64,000 bases of DNA from DASUTB01 sp036374835 (GCA_036374835.1 DASUTB010000119.1:1-64000); one strand, 5' to 3'. Positions 32,344 to 41,576 are shown, numbered from the stretch's first letter. The notes: a model not told the origin generated them from the letters alone. Translations and numbers: made by a program.

Positions 32344-33576
32344 TCACAAATGCGGTTCAGAGCGGAAATTGAGGCCCTGGTCGGCCCACGAACCGGCATG
32401 GACGGCGAGCCGGGCGCGGAACTCGTCCCAGTCCTTCGCGCCACTCGACCATGCCACCTCGGCGACCGCGGCCAGCCGCGGCAGCAGTAGGTGCTCGATG
32501 TCGGCGCGCGTATCGACGGTTTCGGTCCACAGGGCGGCCTCGACGCCGAGGATGTGTCTCTCGTCGACGCCCTCGACGACCGACGCGGGGTCCCAGTCGT
32601 AGGCGTCCTGGACGCTGACATGTCCGGCCCAGTCCTGGCCCAGCTCAGTACCGGCGTCGTATTTCATGTCGAGGTACGTATGGCCGGCCGGAGACATGAT
32701 CACTTGATTGCCGGCCGCCGCCGCTCGGCGAACGGCGTCCGGACTCTCGTGCGGGTTCCAGTACTGGACGATCGAGCCGGTGGGCAGCTCCGCGACGGCC
32801 GTCTCCTGCCAGCCGATAACGCGTTTGCCGGTCCTGGCGACGATCTCGTGTATCCGTGTTACCGCCGCGATGTAGTCCGCTTCGGACAGCGTGTGGGCTT
32901 CGTCTCCGCCGATATGCAGGTACGGTCCCGGCGTCATCTCGGCAATCTCACCGAATACGTCCGCGAAGAACCGCTCGTTACCGGGCTTGCCCGGAACGAG
33001 GGCGCTGAACCCGACATCGGTTCCGGTGTACGGGGCGACCGGGGCACCGTCGGCGGTCAGTTCCGGATAGGAGGCCAGCGCGGCATTGGTGTGGCCGGGG
33101 ACGTCCACCTCCGGCACGACGGTGATGAAACGCTCAGCGGCGTAGCCGACGATCTCGGCGTAGTCGGCCTTGGTGTAGAAGCCGCCACGCCCGCCTCCCA
33201 CCTGAGTGGCGCCGCCGACCGCGGTGAGCTTCGGCCAGGAGTCGATCTCGATTCGCCAGCCCTGGTCGTCGGTGAGGTGCAGGTGCAGCACGTTCAGCTT
33301 GTACGCCGCCATGAGATCGATCACGTGCTTGACCGTACCGACGTCGAAGAAGTGCCGGGCGACGTCCAGCATGAGGCCCCGCCACCCGAAACGCGGGCTG
33401 TCTTCGATGGACAGGTCCGGCACCGGCCCCGCGGCACGCAACTGGTCTGCGGTTCGCTGGCCGTAGAACCGTCCCGCCGGCTGATCGGCTTTGACTTCGA
33501 TGCTGCCTCCGCGAGCGAGAAGATGGTACATCTCGGCACACTCACCGGCGACGGCCGACGGCTTCGGAATGATCAC
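32344..33576 (-). CDS. GH20 beta-N-acetylhexosaminidase
   Basis: The 410-aa protein has the GH20 catalytic barrel, with GLMLDVARHFF, LHLHLTDDQGWRIEI and the Asp-Glu pair in HIGGDEAHT. The N-terminal domain is only about 60 residues, much shorter than usual, and there is no signal peptide, so a cytoplasmic role such as muropeptide or GlcNAc-oligomer recycling is inferred. It starts with GTG overlapping the glutaredoxin-like stop by four bases. It lies between that gene and rex, positions that are normally closer together in actinobacteria. Confidence 0.85.
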   Translation of the reverse strand: MIIPKPSAVAGECAEMYHLLARGGSIEVKADQPAGRFYGQRTADQLRAAGPVPDLSIEDSPRFGWRGLMLDVARHFFDVGTVKHVIDLMAAYKLNVLHLHLTDDQGWRIEIDSWPKLTAVGGATQVGGGRGGFYTKADYAEIVGYAAERFITVVPEVDVPGHTNAALASYPELTADGAPVAPYTGTDVGFSALVPGKPGNERFFADVFGEIAEMTPGPYLHIGGDEAHTLSEADYIAAVTRIHEIVARTGKRVIGWQETAVAELPTGSIVQYWNPHESPDAVRRAAAAGNQVIMSPAGHTYLDMKYDAGTELGQDWAGHVSVQDAYDWDPASVVEGVDERHILGVEAALWTETVDTRADIEHLLLPRLAAVAEVAWSSGAKDWDEFRARLAVHAGSWADQGLNFRSEPHL

Positions 33577-33821
33577 TTGGCATCCTGGGCGAGGGCCGCG
33601 CGGAAGCGGTCCGGGTCGAGATGCCAGATGGCGTGCTGCTCGCCGTCCACGAAGACGACCGGGATCTTCTCACCGTACTCGCGGGTCAGCTTCTCGTCGC
33701 TGGTGATGTCGCGCTCCTCCCAGCCGACACCGAGCTCAGCGCACACCGATTCGATCACCACCCTGGCGTCGTCGCAGAGATGACACCCGGGTCGGGACAG
33801 CAGGCGTACACGTGGGTCCAT
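33573..33821 (-). CDS. Glutaredoxin-like thiol protein (DUF836 type)
   Basis: About 82 aa from the ATG at 33821: MDPRVRLLSRPGCHLCDDAR, then IPVVFVDGEQHAIWHLD. The CHLC active site near the N-terminus and the cis-Pro motif IPVVFVDG fit the small thioredoxin-fold family found upstream of rex-hem in actinobacteria. An upstream in-frame ATG (33890) exists but lacks homologous sequence. Function is inferred as thiol redox chemistry. Confidence 0.82.
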   Translation of the reverse strand: MDPRVRLLSRPGCHLCDDARVVIESVCAELGVGWEERDITSDEKLTREYGEKIPVVFVDGEQHAIWHLDPDRFRAALAQDAK

Positions 33822-33890
33822 GAGGCACGATGCTAGTGACCCCGGCGCACGCGGCTTACAGCGCCGCATGGCCACCTGGCACGGATCCAC

Positions 33891-33930
33891 GCACCTCGCG
33901 GAGATTCGCGCACTTCGCCGACGTGATTCG
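33891..33930. repeat. Degenerate family E repeat, copy 2
   Basis: GAGATTCGCGCACTTCG and flanks resemble the left half of the inverted repeat at 14376-14471 (CACCTC then GAGATTCGC then CACTTCG, with matching spacing). No complementary arm remains. It occupies the 189-bp gap between the glutaredoxin-like gene and the acyltransferase gene. Confidence 0.45.
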
Positions 33931-34010
33931 TACGGCTTGCCCCATTTCTCTGGGCACGGTTCACGCGATGTCCACGCGAGGACGCGAGGACGGGCATCGG
34001 CGGGCGGGCA

Positions 34011-35042
34011 CTAGCCGAAGGGATTGCCGCGTTCGGCGACGAGCGCCTTCAGGCGGCGCTGGATCGTGTCGCGCACCCGGTCGGTCAGGTCGAACACGAC
34101 CATCGGGTCTTCGGCCGCGACCGGATCGAGCTCGTGCGTCGGGATCGGCTCGCTGAATTCGATGATCCACTTCGACGGCAGCGGCACCAGGCCGAGCGGG
34201 CCGAGCCACGGGAACGTCGGCGTCACCGGGATATAGGGAAGGCCGAGCAACCGGGCCAGCGGCTTGATGTTGCCGATCAGCGGATAGATCTCCTCGGCGC
34301 CGACGATCGAGCACGGCACGATCGGCGTGCCGGACCGGACGGCGGCCGTCACGAACCCGCCCCGGCCGAACCGCTGCAGCCGGTAGCGCTCCGCGAACGG
34401 CTTACCCACACCTTTGAAACCCTCCGGCCATACGCCGACGAGCTCACCCGACCGCAGCAACCGCAGTGCATCTTCGTTGCAGGCGAGCGTGGTACCGCTC
34501 TTGCGCGCGAGATCGGCGATGACCGGCAGGTCAAAGACGAGGTCCGCACCGAGCATCCGCAGGTGCCGTCGCCGCGGATGCCGGTCGTGGACGGCGACCT
34601 GCGTCATCAATGAATCCACCGGAACGGTCCCCGAGTGGTTCGCCACGACGAGCGCTCCGCCCTCGTCCGGGATGTTCTCCACCCCCCGGCACTCGACGCG
34701 GAACCATGAGCGGTAGAGCGGGCGAAGCATCGGAAGCAGAACGGCGTCGGTGAAATCCGGGTCGAAGCCGAACATGTCGACCTCGTACTCCCCGGTGAGG
34801 CGGCGTCGCAGGAACTCCAGTGCGTCGCGGACGCGTTCGCGGGAGTCGTCGCCGACGAACGAGTCGGCGATCTCGGCCAGCATGGTGATGAGGGATTCGA
34901 CCGGGCTCGCGACAGCGCCACGCTCGCCGGTGGGCTCGGCATCTTCGGCGGGGACGGCGGCCTTCGTCCGGGGAACGGTCTTCTTGGCCGGCACCTTCTT
35001 GGCCGGCACCTTCTTGGCCGGCCTCTCGTCGTGGTCAGCCAC
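34011..35042 (-). CDS. Lysophospholipid (1-acylglycerol-3-phosphate) acyltransferase family protein
   Basis: The 343-aa PlsC-like protein has the acyltransferase His block in VVANHSGTVPVDSLM and a substrate block GVWPEGFKGVGKPF. Its N-terminus contains three near-identical KKVPA units (residues about 8-22) and is lysine-rich, unlike the rest. The pairing with the epimerase gene, bS22 and the bldC-like gene is conserved in actinobacteria. The GTG at 35042 overlaps the epimerase end by eight bases. The acyl acceptor is unknown. Confidence 0.83.
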   Translation of the reverse strand: MADHDERPAKKVPAKKVPAKKTVPRTKAAVPAEDAEPTGERGAVASPVESLITMLAEIADSFVGDDSRERVRDALEFLRRRLTGEYEVDMFGFDPDFTDAVLLPMLRPLYRSWFRVECRGVENIPDEGGALVVANHSGTVPVDSLMTQVAVHDRHPRRRHLRMLGADLVFDLPVIADLARKSGTTLACNEDALRLLRSGELVGVWPEGFKGVGKPFAERYRLQRFGRGGFVTAAVRSGTPIVPCSIVGAEEIYPLIGNIKPLARLLGLPYIPVTPTFPWLGPLGLVPLPSKWIIEFSEPIPTHELDPVAAEDPMVVFDLTDRVRDTIQRRLKALVAERGNPFG

Positions 35043-36060
35043 GGTTCACATCCAAGAGGGCACTGATCGTGCGCTCGACCCGGTTCACCCGGTCCCGGTC
35101 GAGCAGTCCGTTCCGGCACCTAGCGGCCACGAATGACTCGAACGCCGCAGGAGTCGGGTAGCCCGGCTCGAAACCGAACTCCGAGCGCATTCTGGCCGTG
35201 TCCACGCCGCGGCCGAACGTCAGGAACTGCACCTGCTCGGGCGAGAAGCTCGCCAGATCGGCCCGGGTCAGCAGCCCACCGACGACGCCCCTGGACAAGG
35301 CAGGCAACGGGATGGCCGGACGGCCGGCGATCCGGACCGCCTGGCTGAGCATGAGCACGCCGTCACCGGCGATGTTGAACGTGCCGGCGATCTCGTTCGT
35401 CGTCGCGTGCGCGATCGCGCCAAGCCCGTCGTCCTCATGAATGAACTGCAGCCGGGCGTCGTGGCCGAGCACGACCGGAACGACCGGCAACGCGAAATAC
35501 TCGGTCAGCGGGGTACGGACGTCCGGTCCGATGAAGTTCGCGAACCGCAGCATCGTCACGCGCACATCCGGTCGGCGGCGGGCGAACCCCCGCACGTACC
35601 CCTCGACCTCGAGGGAATCCTTCGCGAAGCCGGACCGTGGCGAGACCTTGGGTGCCATGTCCTCGGTGAACATCGCGGGATCGCGTGGACTCGCGCCGTA
35701 CACGGTGGTCGACGACTTGACGATCAGGTTCCGCACCGACTCGGCGCGCTGGCAGCCGGCCAGCAGCTGCATCGTTCCGATGACGTTGATCTCTTTCTGC
35801 GGCACCCGCCCGCCGGCGTCGCGTGGCGTTGCCAGCACGTTCATGTGCACGACGGTGTCCACGCCGTACCTGTCGAGCAGCGGTGCCGTCACCGGTTCGC
35901 GGATATCCACCTGAATGAACTCCGCGTTGCCGAGATCGAGTGCGGGCTGGACGAAGTCAACACCGATGACCTTCGGTGCGTCAGGACGCTCGCTGAGCTT
36001 CTTGGCGAACCGGGCGCCGAGGTACCGGGCCACTCCGGTCACCAACACGACGTGGGGCAC
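35035..36060 (-). CDS. NAD-dependent epimerase/dehydratase (extended SDR)
   Basis: The 341-aa protein starts with a Rossmann region (VVLVTGVARYLGARFAKKL; the Gly motif is GVARYLG, close to GxxGxxG). It has acidic residues after beta2 (GVDFVQP), typical of NAD use. The sugar-nucleotide or lipid substrate is not known. Translation overlaps the acyltransferase gene, so the two probably act in the same envelope-related pathway. Confidence 0.82.
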   Translation of the reverse strand: MPHVVLVTGVARYLGARFAKKLSERPDAPKVIGVDFVQPALDLGNAEFIQVDIREPVTAPLLDRYGVDTVVHMNVLATPRDAGGRVPQKEINVIGTMQLLAGCQRAESVRNLIVKSSTTVYGASPRDPAMFTEDMAPKVSPRSGFAKDSLEVEGYVRGFARRRPDVRVTMLRFANFIGPDVRTPLTEYFALPVVPVVLGHDARLQFIHEDDGLGAIAHATTNEIAGTFNIAGDGVLMLSQAVRIAGRPAIPLPALSRGVVGGLLTRADLASFSPEQVQFLTFGRGVDTARMRSEFGFEPGYPTPAAFESFVAARCRNGLLDRDRVNRVERTISALLDVNRG

Positions 36061-36147
36061 GGTCTATGCCTCCTGCACTCGTCGGCCCCGTGAGCATGTA
36101 CGGCGGGTCGGCGACCGCCGCCGGACACCTCCGAGGAGATCGGCCGG

Positions 36148-36249
36148 CTACTTGCCGAGCTTGCGTCGTTGCACGCGCGTGCGCCGCAGCAGTTTGCGAT
36201 GCTTCTTCTTCGCCATTCGCTTGCGGCGCTTCTTTACTACAGAGCCCAC
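36148..36249 (-). CDS. bS22-type mini ribosomal protein (AURKAIP1/COX24 domain)
   Basis: A 33-aa, extremely basic peptide begins MGSVVKKRRKRMAKKKHRK and ends RRTRVQRRKLGK. It corresponds almost exactly to the bS22 protein seen in mycobacterial 30S subunits. It starts with GTG at 36249 after GAGGAT. It is found in this position next to the bldC-like and epimerase genes in many actinobacteria. Confidence 0.92.
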   Translation of the reverse strand: MGSVVKKRRKRMAKKKHRKLLRRTRVQRRKLGK

Positions 36250-36338
36250 GTAGGCATCCTCACGTCTTTGCGGTCTACCAGCAATAGTCGGCGCGGCCAC
36301 GTGGACCGCGCCCAGGCTTAGCGTACCGGCAGCACCGG

Positions 36339-36557
36339 TCAGCTCGCTTCGGCTCCCTGGACGTACGACTGCTCCAGGTAGTCCGACACCGCGCGCTCCG
36401 GAATACGGAACGACCGGCCGACCTGCACAGCTGGAAGCGTGCCGGCGTGCACGAGGCGGTACACGGTCATCTTCGACACCCTCATCGCCTCGGCGACCTC
36501 GGCGACCGTGAGGAACCGCATCTCGCCGAGCGGCCCGTCCTGCTGCTGCATGCTCAT
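36339..36557 (-). CDS. BldC-like MerR-type helix-turn-helix regulator
   Basis: The 72-aa protein carries a single winged helix-turn-helix (FLTVAEVAEAMRVSKMTVYRLVHAGTLPAVQVGRSFRIPERAV) and no effector domain. It matches the size and motif of BldC, which binds DNA cooperatively and controls development in Streptomyces. In non-sporulating relatives its role is unclear. Confidence 0.87.
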   Translation of the reverse strand: MSMQQQDGPLGEMRFLTVAEVAEAMRVSKMTVYRLVHAGTLPAVQVGRSFRIPERAVSDYLEQSYVQGAEAS

Positions 36558-36638
36558 CGTCCGACCTCCGCGCCGGGCCGATTCGGATACCCGGTTCTTG
36601 GCATCGTAGTGGCGGATGTGACTGATGGGGAAGAGCGA

Positions 36639-37820
36639 TCACCAATCTGGATTGATTCCATGCCAAGCGAACACGGCCTTCTGGGTAGCGATAACGGCGC
36701 GATCCAACCAGTCGGCGGGATCGTAACCTTCGCTCCATTCCCTGTATTCGAGGGTAACCCCGTCCGTCATGCGCCGCGGGGGCGACAGGTTCATCTTCGT
36801 ACTCACGTAGTCCCGCCAACTGTCCGGTGTCTCAGTCGTCGGGTCGATCGGAGCGCCGACCGCCTCGGCGATCAGATGCGTCCAGGCCCGGGGGACGACG
36901 TCCGCCAACGCGTAACCCCCGCCCCCGGTGGCGATCCATCGGCCGTCGCAGATCTCGTGTGCCAGCTTGTGCAAGGCGGCGTACGCTGCGCGCTGGCCGT
37001 CAACGCTCAGCGCAAGGTGCGCGAGCGGGTCCTCCATGTGTGTGTCGCAGCCGTGTTGGGTGACGAGGATCTCGGGTCGCCAGGCGCGCAGCAACGGCGG
37101 CACCACAGCGTCGAACGCCCGGTGCCAGCCAGCGTCCGTCGTGCCCGGCGGCAACGCGACGTTGACCACACTGCCCTCGGCGCCGGGGGCACCGATCTCG
37201 TCCGGGAATCCGGTACCGGGAAAGAGGGTGCGCGGAGTCTCGTGCAGGCTGATGGTCAGTACCCGCGGGTCGTCCCAGAAGACGGCCTGAACACCGTCGC
37301 CGTGATGCACGTCCACGTCCACGTACGCCACCCGCTCGGCGCCGGCGTCCAGCAACGCCCGGATGCCGGCCGCGACGTCGTTGTAGATGCAGAATCCGGA
37401 GGCGTTGGCGGGCATCGCGTGGTGCAGTCCGCCGGCGATGTTGACGCCGTGTTCGGCCGCTCCGTCCCATACGGCACGGGCGACGGCGACCGTCCCGGCC
37501 ACAACCCGGGCGCTGGCTTCGTGCATCGCGGGAAAGCACGGGTTGTCCTCGGTCCCCAGGCCATAGCGCAGGTTGGGCCGGTCGGGGTCGGCGGCGGCCT
37601 GGCGGACCGCTTCGATGTAGTCGCGGGCGTGGACCGAAGCGATGAGATCGTCGTCCGGAAGGTCCGGCGACACGAGCGTCACGTTGGGCAGATCGAGCAC
37701 GCCGAGCGCACGGGCCAGGCGGACGGTGAGGTCGAGCCGGACCGGATTCAACGGATGGCTCGGGCCGAAATCGTACTCCGTCAGCTCGTCGTCCCATACG
37801 AACTGCACCGACTTGCTCAT
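36639..37820 (-). CDS. acuC: Acetoin utilization protein AcuC (class I HDAC-like deacetylase)
   Basis: The 393-aa protein has the HDAC fold with the zinc/active-site segments GGLHHAMPANASGFCIYND, YVDVDVHHGDGVQ and VTQHGCDTHMEDP, and the late IATGGGGYAL. In Bacillus AcuC deacetylates acetyl-CoA synthetase. No acs or acuA gene is nearby here, so the target is not known. It diverges from the LLM gene. The stop codon is TGA followed by TCG. Confidence 0.88.
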   Translation of the reverse strand: MSKSVQFVWDDELTEYDFGPSHPLNPVRLDLTVRLARALGVLDLPNVTLVSPDLPDDDLIASVHARDYIEAVRQAAADPDRPNLRYGLGTEDNPCFPAMHEASARVVAGTVAVARAVWDGAAEHGVNIAGGLHHAMPANASGFCIYNDVAAGIRALLDAGAERVAYVDVDVHHGDGVQAVFWDDPRVLTISLHETPRTLFPGTGFPDEIGAPGAEGSVVNVALPPGTTDAGWHRAFDAVVPPLLRAWRPEILVTQHGCDTHMEDPLAHLALSVDGQRAAYAALHKLAHEICDGRWIATGGGGYALADVVPRAWTHLIAEAVGAPIDPTTETPDSWRDYVSTKMNLSPPRRMTDGVTLEYREWSEGYDPADWLDRAVIATQKAVFAWHGINPDW

Positions 37821-37870
37821 GACTCCCGACCCTAGCTGGCTTGTCAGTGGACCGTAGTAGACAGGTGGCC

Positions 37871-38671
37871 ATGAGATTCGGTATTAGCGTTCCGAACACG
37901 GACGCCGCGACGCTCGTCGAGTTGGCGGTCGCGGCAGAGCGATCCGGCTGGGACGGCTTCTTCCTGTGGGACCACATCAATGCGTTCCCGGTCAACTTCG
38001 ATCCATGGGTTCTGCTTGGCGCTATGGCGGCTCGTACGTCGCGGGTGCGGCTCGGCACGCTGGTCACACCGGTGCCCCGGCGCCGGCCGTGGAAGCTGGC
38101 CAAGGAGGTGACGACGCTGGACCATCTCAGCGGCGGGCGGGCGGTGCTCGGCGTCGGCCTCGGCACCCCGCCGCACGAGGAGTATGCCGCGTTCGGCGAA
38201 CCGGCTGATCAGCGGACGCACGCTGCGATGCTGGACGAGGCGCTGCCACTGCTCGACCGATTCCTGCGCGGCGAGCCGGTTGACCACGACGGCGAGTACT
38301 ACCACGTCCATACCCAACTCGGTCCTCCGGCCGTGCAGCGGCCACGGCCACCGATCTGGGCGGCCGCGACGATCGGCCGCGACGGTCCGCTGCGCCGAGC
38401 GCTACGGTGTGACGGCGTGTTCCCGCTGGCCCTGTCGCCCGCGGGGCTCCGACCGGCCAGCCCGGACGAGCTGAACGACCTCGTCGCGGCGTTGGACGCG
38501 CCGACCGGGTTCGACGTCGTCGCCGCGCTGGGCCGGGACTACTCGCCGAGTGACCTGGAAGCGGCCGGCGCCACGTGGGCGATCGAAGGGCCCGACCCGG
38601 AAGGCTCGGACGCCGACCTCCGGGCGCTGATCGAGTCCGGCCCACCCAGGGTCAACCCGGTGATCAGGTGA
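37871..38671 (+). CDS. LLM class flavin-dependent oxidoreductase
   Basis: About 266 aa from the ATG at 37871 (MRFGISVPNTD), with AGGTGG just upstream; the open frame begins 30 bases earlier. The luciferase-like TIM barrel segments GFFLWDHI, RVRLGTLVTPVPRRRP and LDHLSGGRAVLGVGLG are present. It is likely F420- or FMN-dependent; no substrate can be named. The last codons ATC AGG TGA form part of a repeat (38662-38675). Confidence 0.82.
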   Translation: MRFGISVPNTDAATLVELAVAAERSGWDGFFLWDHINAFPVNFDPWVLLGAMAARTSRVRLGTLVTPVPRRRPWKLAKEVTTLDHLSGGRAVLGVGLGTPPHEEYAAFGEPADQRTHAAMLDEALPLLDRFLRGEPVDHDGEYYHVHTQLGPPAVQRPRPPIWAAATIGRDGPLRRALRCDGVFPLALSPAGLRPASPDELNDLVAALDAPTGFDVVAALGRDYSPSDLEAAGATWAIEGPDPEGSDADLRALIESGPPRVNPVIR

Positions 38672-38732
38672 GGAACAGCACGTCTATTGCCAGGTCTTGC
38701 CACCTGATCGTCGGCAAGCAAACGATCAGGTG
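38662..38732. repeat. Inverted repeat, family G, copy 2, between convergent genes
   Basis: GATCAGGTGAGGAA (38662-38675) is the complement of 16908-16921. CACCTGATCG (38701-38710) and CGATCAGGTG (38723-38732) form a perfect 10-bp stem with a 12-nt loop, and 38662-38670 can also pair with 38701-38709. The stop codon of the LLM gene is inside the first unit. It could be a bidirectional terminator. Confidence 0.65.
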
Positions 38733-38736
38733 ATCG

Positions 38737-39537
38737 TCAGCCGCCGCTGCCCAGTTCGCGGGCGCGGTCGCGAGCGGCTTCGATCGCGGCTAGGAAATCG
38801 GCGCGGACCCGGCCCTCCTCGAGCAGCCGGACGGCCGCAGCGGTGGTCCCACCCGGCGAGGTCACCTGCTCGCGCAACACGGTCGGGTGCTCGCCGGACT
38901 CGCGCAACAGCTTGGCCGAGCCGACGACAGTTTGTACCACCATCTCGGTCGCGGTGCTGCGCGGCAGGCCGAGGTGGACACCCGCTTCGATCATGGCCTC
39001 GACGACGTAGAAGACATACGCCGGACCGGTTCCGGCCACGGCCGTCACCGCGTCAAGCTGCTTCTCCGGCACCCGAACGACCTTGCCGGTGGCGCGCAGC
39101 AGGTTCTCGGCCTCTTCGAGGTGGCGATCGTCGCAATGGGCGCCGGGAGCGATCGCCGCCATGCCCTCGTCGACGAGGGCAGGCGTGTTCGGCATGACAC
39201 GGACGACGGCAACCCCGTCCGGCAGGCGAGATTCGATGAACGACGTCGTGACGCCGGCGGCCAGCGAGACGATCAGCTGGCCAGTGTGTACGTCGGACGA
39301 GATTTCGTCCAGCAACGCCGCCATGTCCTGCGGCTTGACCGCGATGATCAGAGTGTCGGCCTTGCGCGCGGCCTCGGCGTTGCCGACCAGTTCCACGCCG
39401 TACCGGTCGACGAGCTCTTGGCCGCGTTCGACCCGGCGCCGCGTCACCAGCAGGTCCTCGGCACGCCGCCCGGCGCGCAGCAACCCCGACAGCAGGGCCT
39501 CGCCCATACCGCCGGCGCCGAGTATCGCGATGGTCAT
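38737..39537 (-). CDS. proC: Pyrroline-5-carboxylate reductase
   Basis: The 266-aa enzyme performs the last step of proline synthesis. MTIAILGAGGMGEALLSGLL is the NADPH-binding start, and VRVMPNTPALV and GTGPAYVFYVVEAM are family motifs. The ATG at 39537 overlaps the proline dehydrogenase stop (ATGA). Its pairing with a proline-degrading enzyme is unusual in logic but common in actinobacteria. Confidence 0.95.
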   Translation of the reverse strand: MTIAILGAGGMGEALLSGLLRAGRRAEDLLVTRRRVERGQELVDRYGVELVGNAEAARKADTLIIAVKPQDMAALLDEISSDVHTGQLIVSLAAGVTTSFIESRLPDGVAVVRVMPNTPALVDEGMAAIAPGAHCDDRHLEEAENLLRATGKVVRVPEKQLDAVTAVAGTGPAYVFYVVEAMIEAGVHLGLPRSTATEMVVQTVVGSAKLLRESGEHPTVLREQVTSPGGTTAAAVRLLEEGRVRADFLAAIEAARDRARELGSGG

Positions 39538-40463
39538 TTCTTCGTCGCAATCGCACGCAGGAAGAACGCGACGTTGGCCGGGCGCTCGGCCATCCGGCGC
39601 ATCATGTAGCCGTACCAGTCCTCGCCGTACGGGACGTACACCCGTACCCGCTCGCCCGCCTGCACGAGGCGCTGCTGCTCGTTCGGCCGGACGCCGTACA
39701 ACATCTGGAACTCGTAGCTCCCCTGCTCGCGCCGGTACCGCGCCGCGAGCGAGCCGGCGATCTCGATCAGCCGCGGGTCGTGCGTGGCCAGCATCGGGTA
39801 GCCCTCTCCGCCGAGCAGCACCTTCATGCACCGCACGTACGAACGGTCGACGTCATTCTCGTCCTGGAACGCGACGCCGACCGGCTCCTTGTAGGCGCCT
39901 TTGCACAGCCGCACCCGCGATCCGGCGTGGGCCAGCGCCTTGCAGTCTTCCTCGGTGCGGTAGAGATACGCCTGCAGCACCGCACCGGTCGCCGGGAAGT
40001 CTTTACGCAGATCCTCGAGAATGCCGAGCGTCGAATCGGTGGTGGTGTGGTCCTCCATGTCGAGCGTCACCGTCGTACCGACGTCCGACGCCGCCTGGCA
40101 GATCTGCCTGGCGTGTTCCAGGGCGATCTTCTCGCCGTCGTCGGGCAATGACTGGCCGACGGCGGACAACTTGACCGACACCTCGGCCGAGCCGGTCAGC
40201 CCTGCCTCGTCGAGCTTTCCGAGCAGCGTGAGGTACTCGGTTCGGATTTGTTGGGCGTACTCAAGGGTGACGATGTCCTCACCGAGATGGTCGACCGAGA
40301 CCGCCAGGTTCTGCCCGGCGAGTTCACCCGCGACCCTAACGGCGCTGTCCGCGTCGTCCCCCGCGATGAACCGGGCCACAACGCTGCGCGACACCGGTGC
40401 CTTCTCGGTCAGGCGACGGAGCCGGTCGCTGCGCGATGCCCCTTGCAGGACGCGTCCTAGCAC
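39534..40463 (-). CDS. Proline dehydrogenase
   Basis: The 309-aa monofunctional FAD enzyme oxidises proline to pyrroline-5-carboxylate. Recognisable regions are VKLSAVGQSL, VTLDMEDHTTTDSTL, QAYLYRTEEDC, RLCKGAYKEP, ATHDPRLI and YMMRRMAERPANV. No P5C dehydrogenase gene is adjacent. The start (GTG near 40463) lies close to and divergent from the lipoprotein gene. Confidence 0.93.
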   Translation of the reverse strand: MLGRVLQGASRSDRLRRLTEKAPVSRSVVARFIAGDDADSAVRVAGELAGQNLAVSVDHLGEDIVTLEYAQQIRTEYLTLLGKLDEAGLTGSAEVSVKLSAVGQSLPDDGEKIALEHARQICQAASDVGTTVTLDMEDHTTTDSTLGILEDLRKDFPATGAVLQAYLYRTEEDCKALAHAGSRVRLCKGAYKEPVGVAFQDENDVDRSYVRCMKVLLGGEGYPMLATHDPRLIEIAGSLAARYRREQGSYEFQMLYGVRPNEQQRLVQAGERVRVYVPYGEDWYGYMMRRMAERPANVAFFLRAIATKK

Positions 40464-40588
40464 GTGTGCCCTCCTTGAATTCGACGCCTGGCGTCAGGCT
40501 ACCGGCATCGGCACGATCGACGCAGGCGGCAACCGGGAAGGTGCGCGGCGAACCGGAACCGTGCCGGCGCCTCGCACGTCCAAGTCTC

Positions 40589-41452
40589 ATGCGACTTCTT
40601 GGTGCTGTGGTGGGTTCCTTCGTCCTCATACTGTCCGCCTGCGGTGACGAATCCGCCCCGGACACGACGTCCGGGACCGGCGAGCAGACCTATACGGCAA
40701 CGGCGACCGTCCTCGAGAGCCCGGACCACGGCCCGCAACTGTGCCTCGGCGGCGTGAACGAATCGCTGCCACCGCAGTGCGGCGGTCCGGACATCACGAA
40801 CTGGGACTGGTCCGACCTCGAGTCCGAGTCGGCGTCCGGCACCATGTGGGGCACCTACACGGTGGTGGGGACGTACGACGGCACGGCGTTCACCCTCACC
40901 GAGCCGGCCCAGCCGCCGTCTTCGATCCCGAACACGGAACCCCCCTCGAATCTCGGCACCCCGTGTGAGGAACCGGACGGCGGCTGGGCTGTCACCAACG
41001 AGGCGACCGCGACCGAGGAGGGGATGAACGCGGCGATCACCTACGCGAACGAGCAGAGCGAATTCGCCGGCGTCTGGCTGGACCAGTCGATCAACGAGGA
41101 GCTGGCCGACGCGTCCGACGACGAGATCGAAGACATCGCGAACGACCCGACCAGACTGGTGCTCAACGTAGCCTTCACCAGCAACCTGGAGCAGCATGAG
41201 GCGAAGCTTCGCGAGTTCTGGGGCGGCGCGCTGTGCGTCGTGCAGGCCGACCACACCGAGCTACAGCTGCGAGCCATCCAGCAGGAGCTTCACGAGGAGT
41301 ACGACGGACTGCTCAGTTCAGGCGTGGACACACCGGCGGGCCGGGTGCAGGTGTCGGTCATCCTGGACGATGGCTCGTTACAGGCTGAACTCGACGACCG
41401 CTACGGCGAGGGCGTGATCGTCGTGACGTCCGCACTCCAGCCGGTCGAGTGA
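40589..41452 (+). CDS. Putative secreted lipoprotein, unknown function
   Basis: About 287 aa. MRLLGAVVGSFVLILSAC is a lipoprotein signal with lipobox LSAC, so the ATG at 40589 is chosen although the frame is open from 40397. The mature part is acidic and Thr/Ser/Pro-rich at first. A region with LCLGGVNESLPPQCGGPDI...WGTYTVVGTYDGTAFTL then resembles a repeated actinobacterial surface-protein segment. I do not recognise a named family. Confidence 0.7.
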   Translation: MRLLGAVVGSFVLILSACGDESAPDTTSGTGEQTYTATATVLESPDHGPQLCLGGVNESLPPQCGGPDITNWDWSDLESESASGTMWGTYTVVGTYDGTAFTLTEPAQPPSSIPNTEPPSNLGTPCEEPDGGWAVTNEATATEEGMNAAITYANEQSEFAGVWLDQSINEELADASDDEIEDIANDPTRLVLNVAFTSNLEQHEAKLREFWGGALCVVQADHTELQLRAIQQELHEEYDGLLSSGVDTPAGRVQVSVILDDGSLQAELDDRYGEGVIVVTSALQPVE

Positions 41453-41576
41453 CGCGTCATCGCCACCCCACGCCGGATCCATCGCGCCCAGCACGACAGT
41501 GACCGACGGTAGCGCTGCTTTTGATTCGCAGTCCAACTTAGTCCTTTTACGTAGTTCGTAGAGCGACTGACTCCGA

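Noticed and set aside
33567..33576. GAATGATCAC resembling a family A terminus at the GH20 start
   Set aside because: The match stops after ten bases, lies within the overlapping coding sequences of two genes and has no partner arm, so chance is the simplest explanation.
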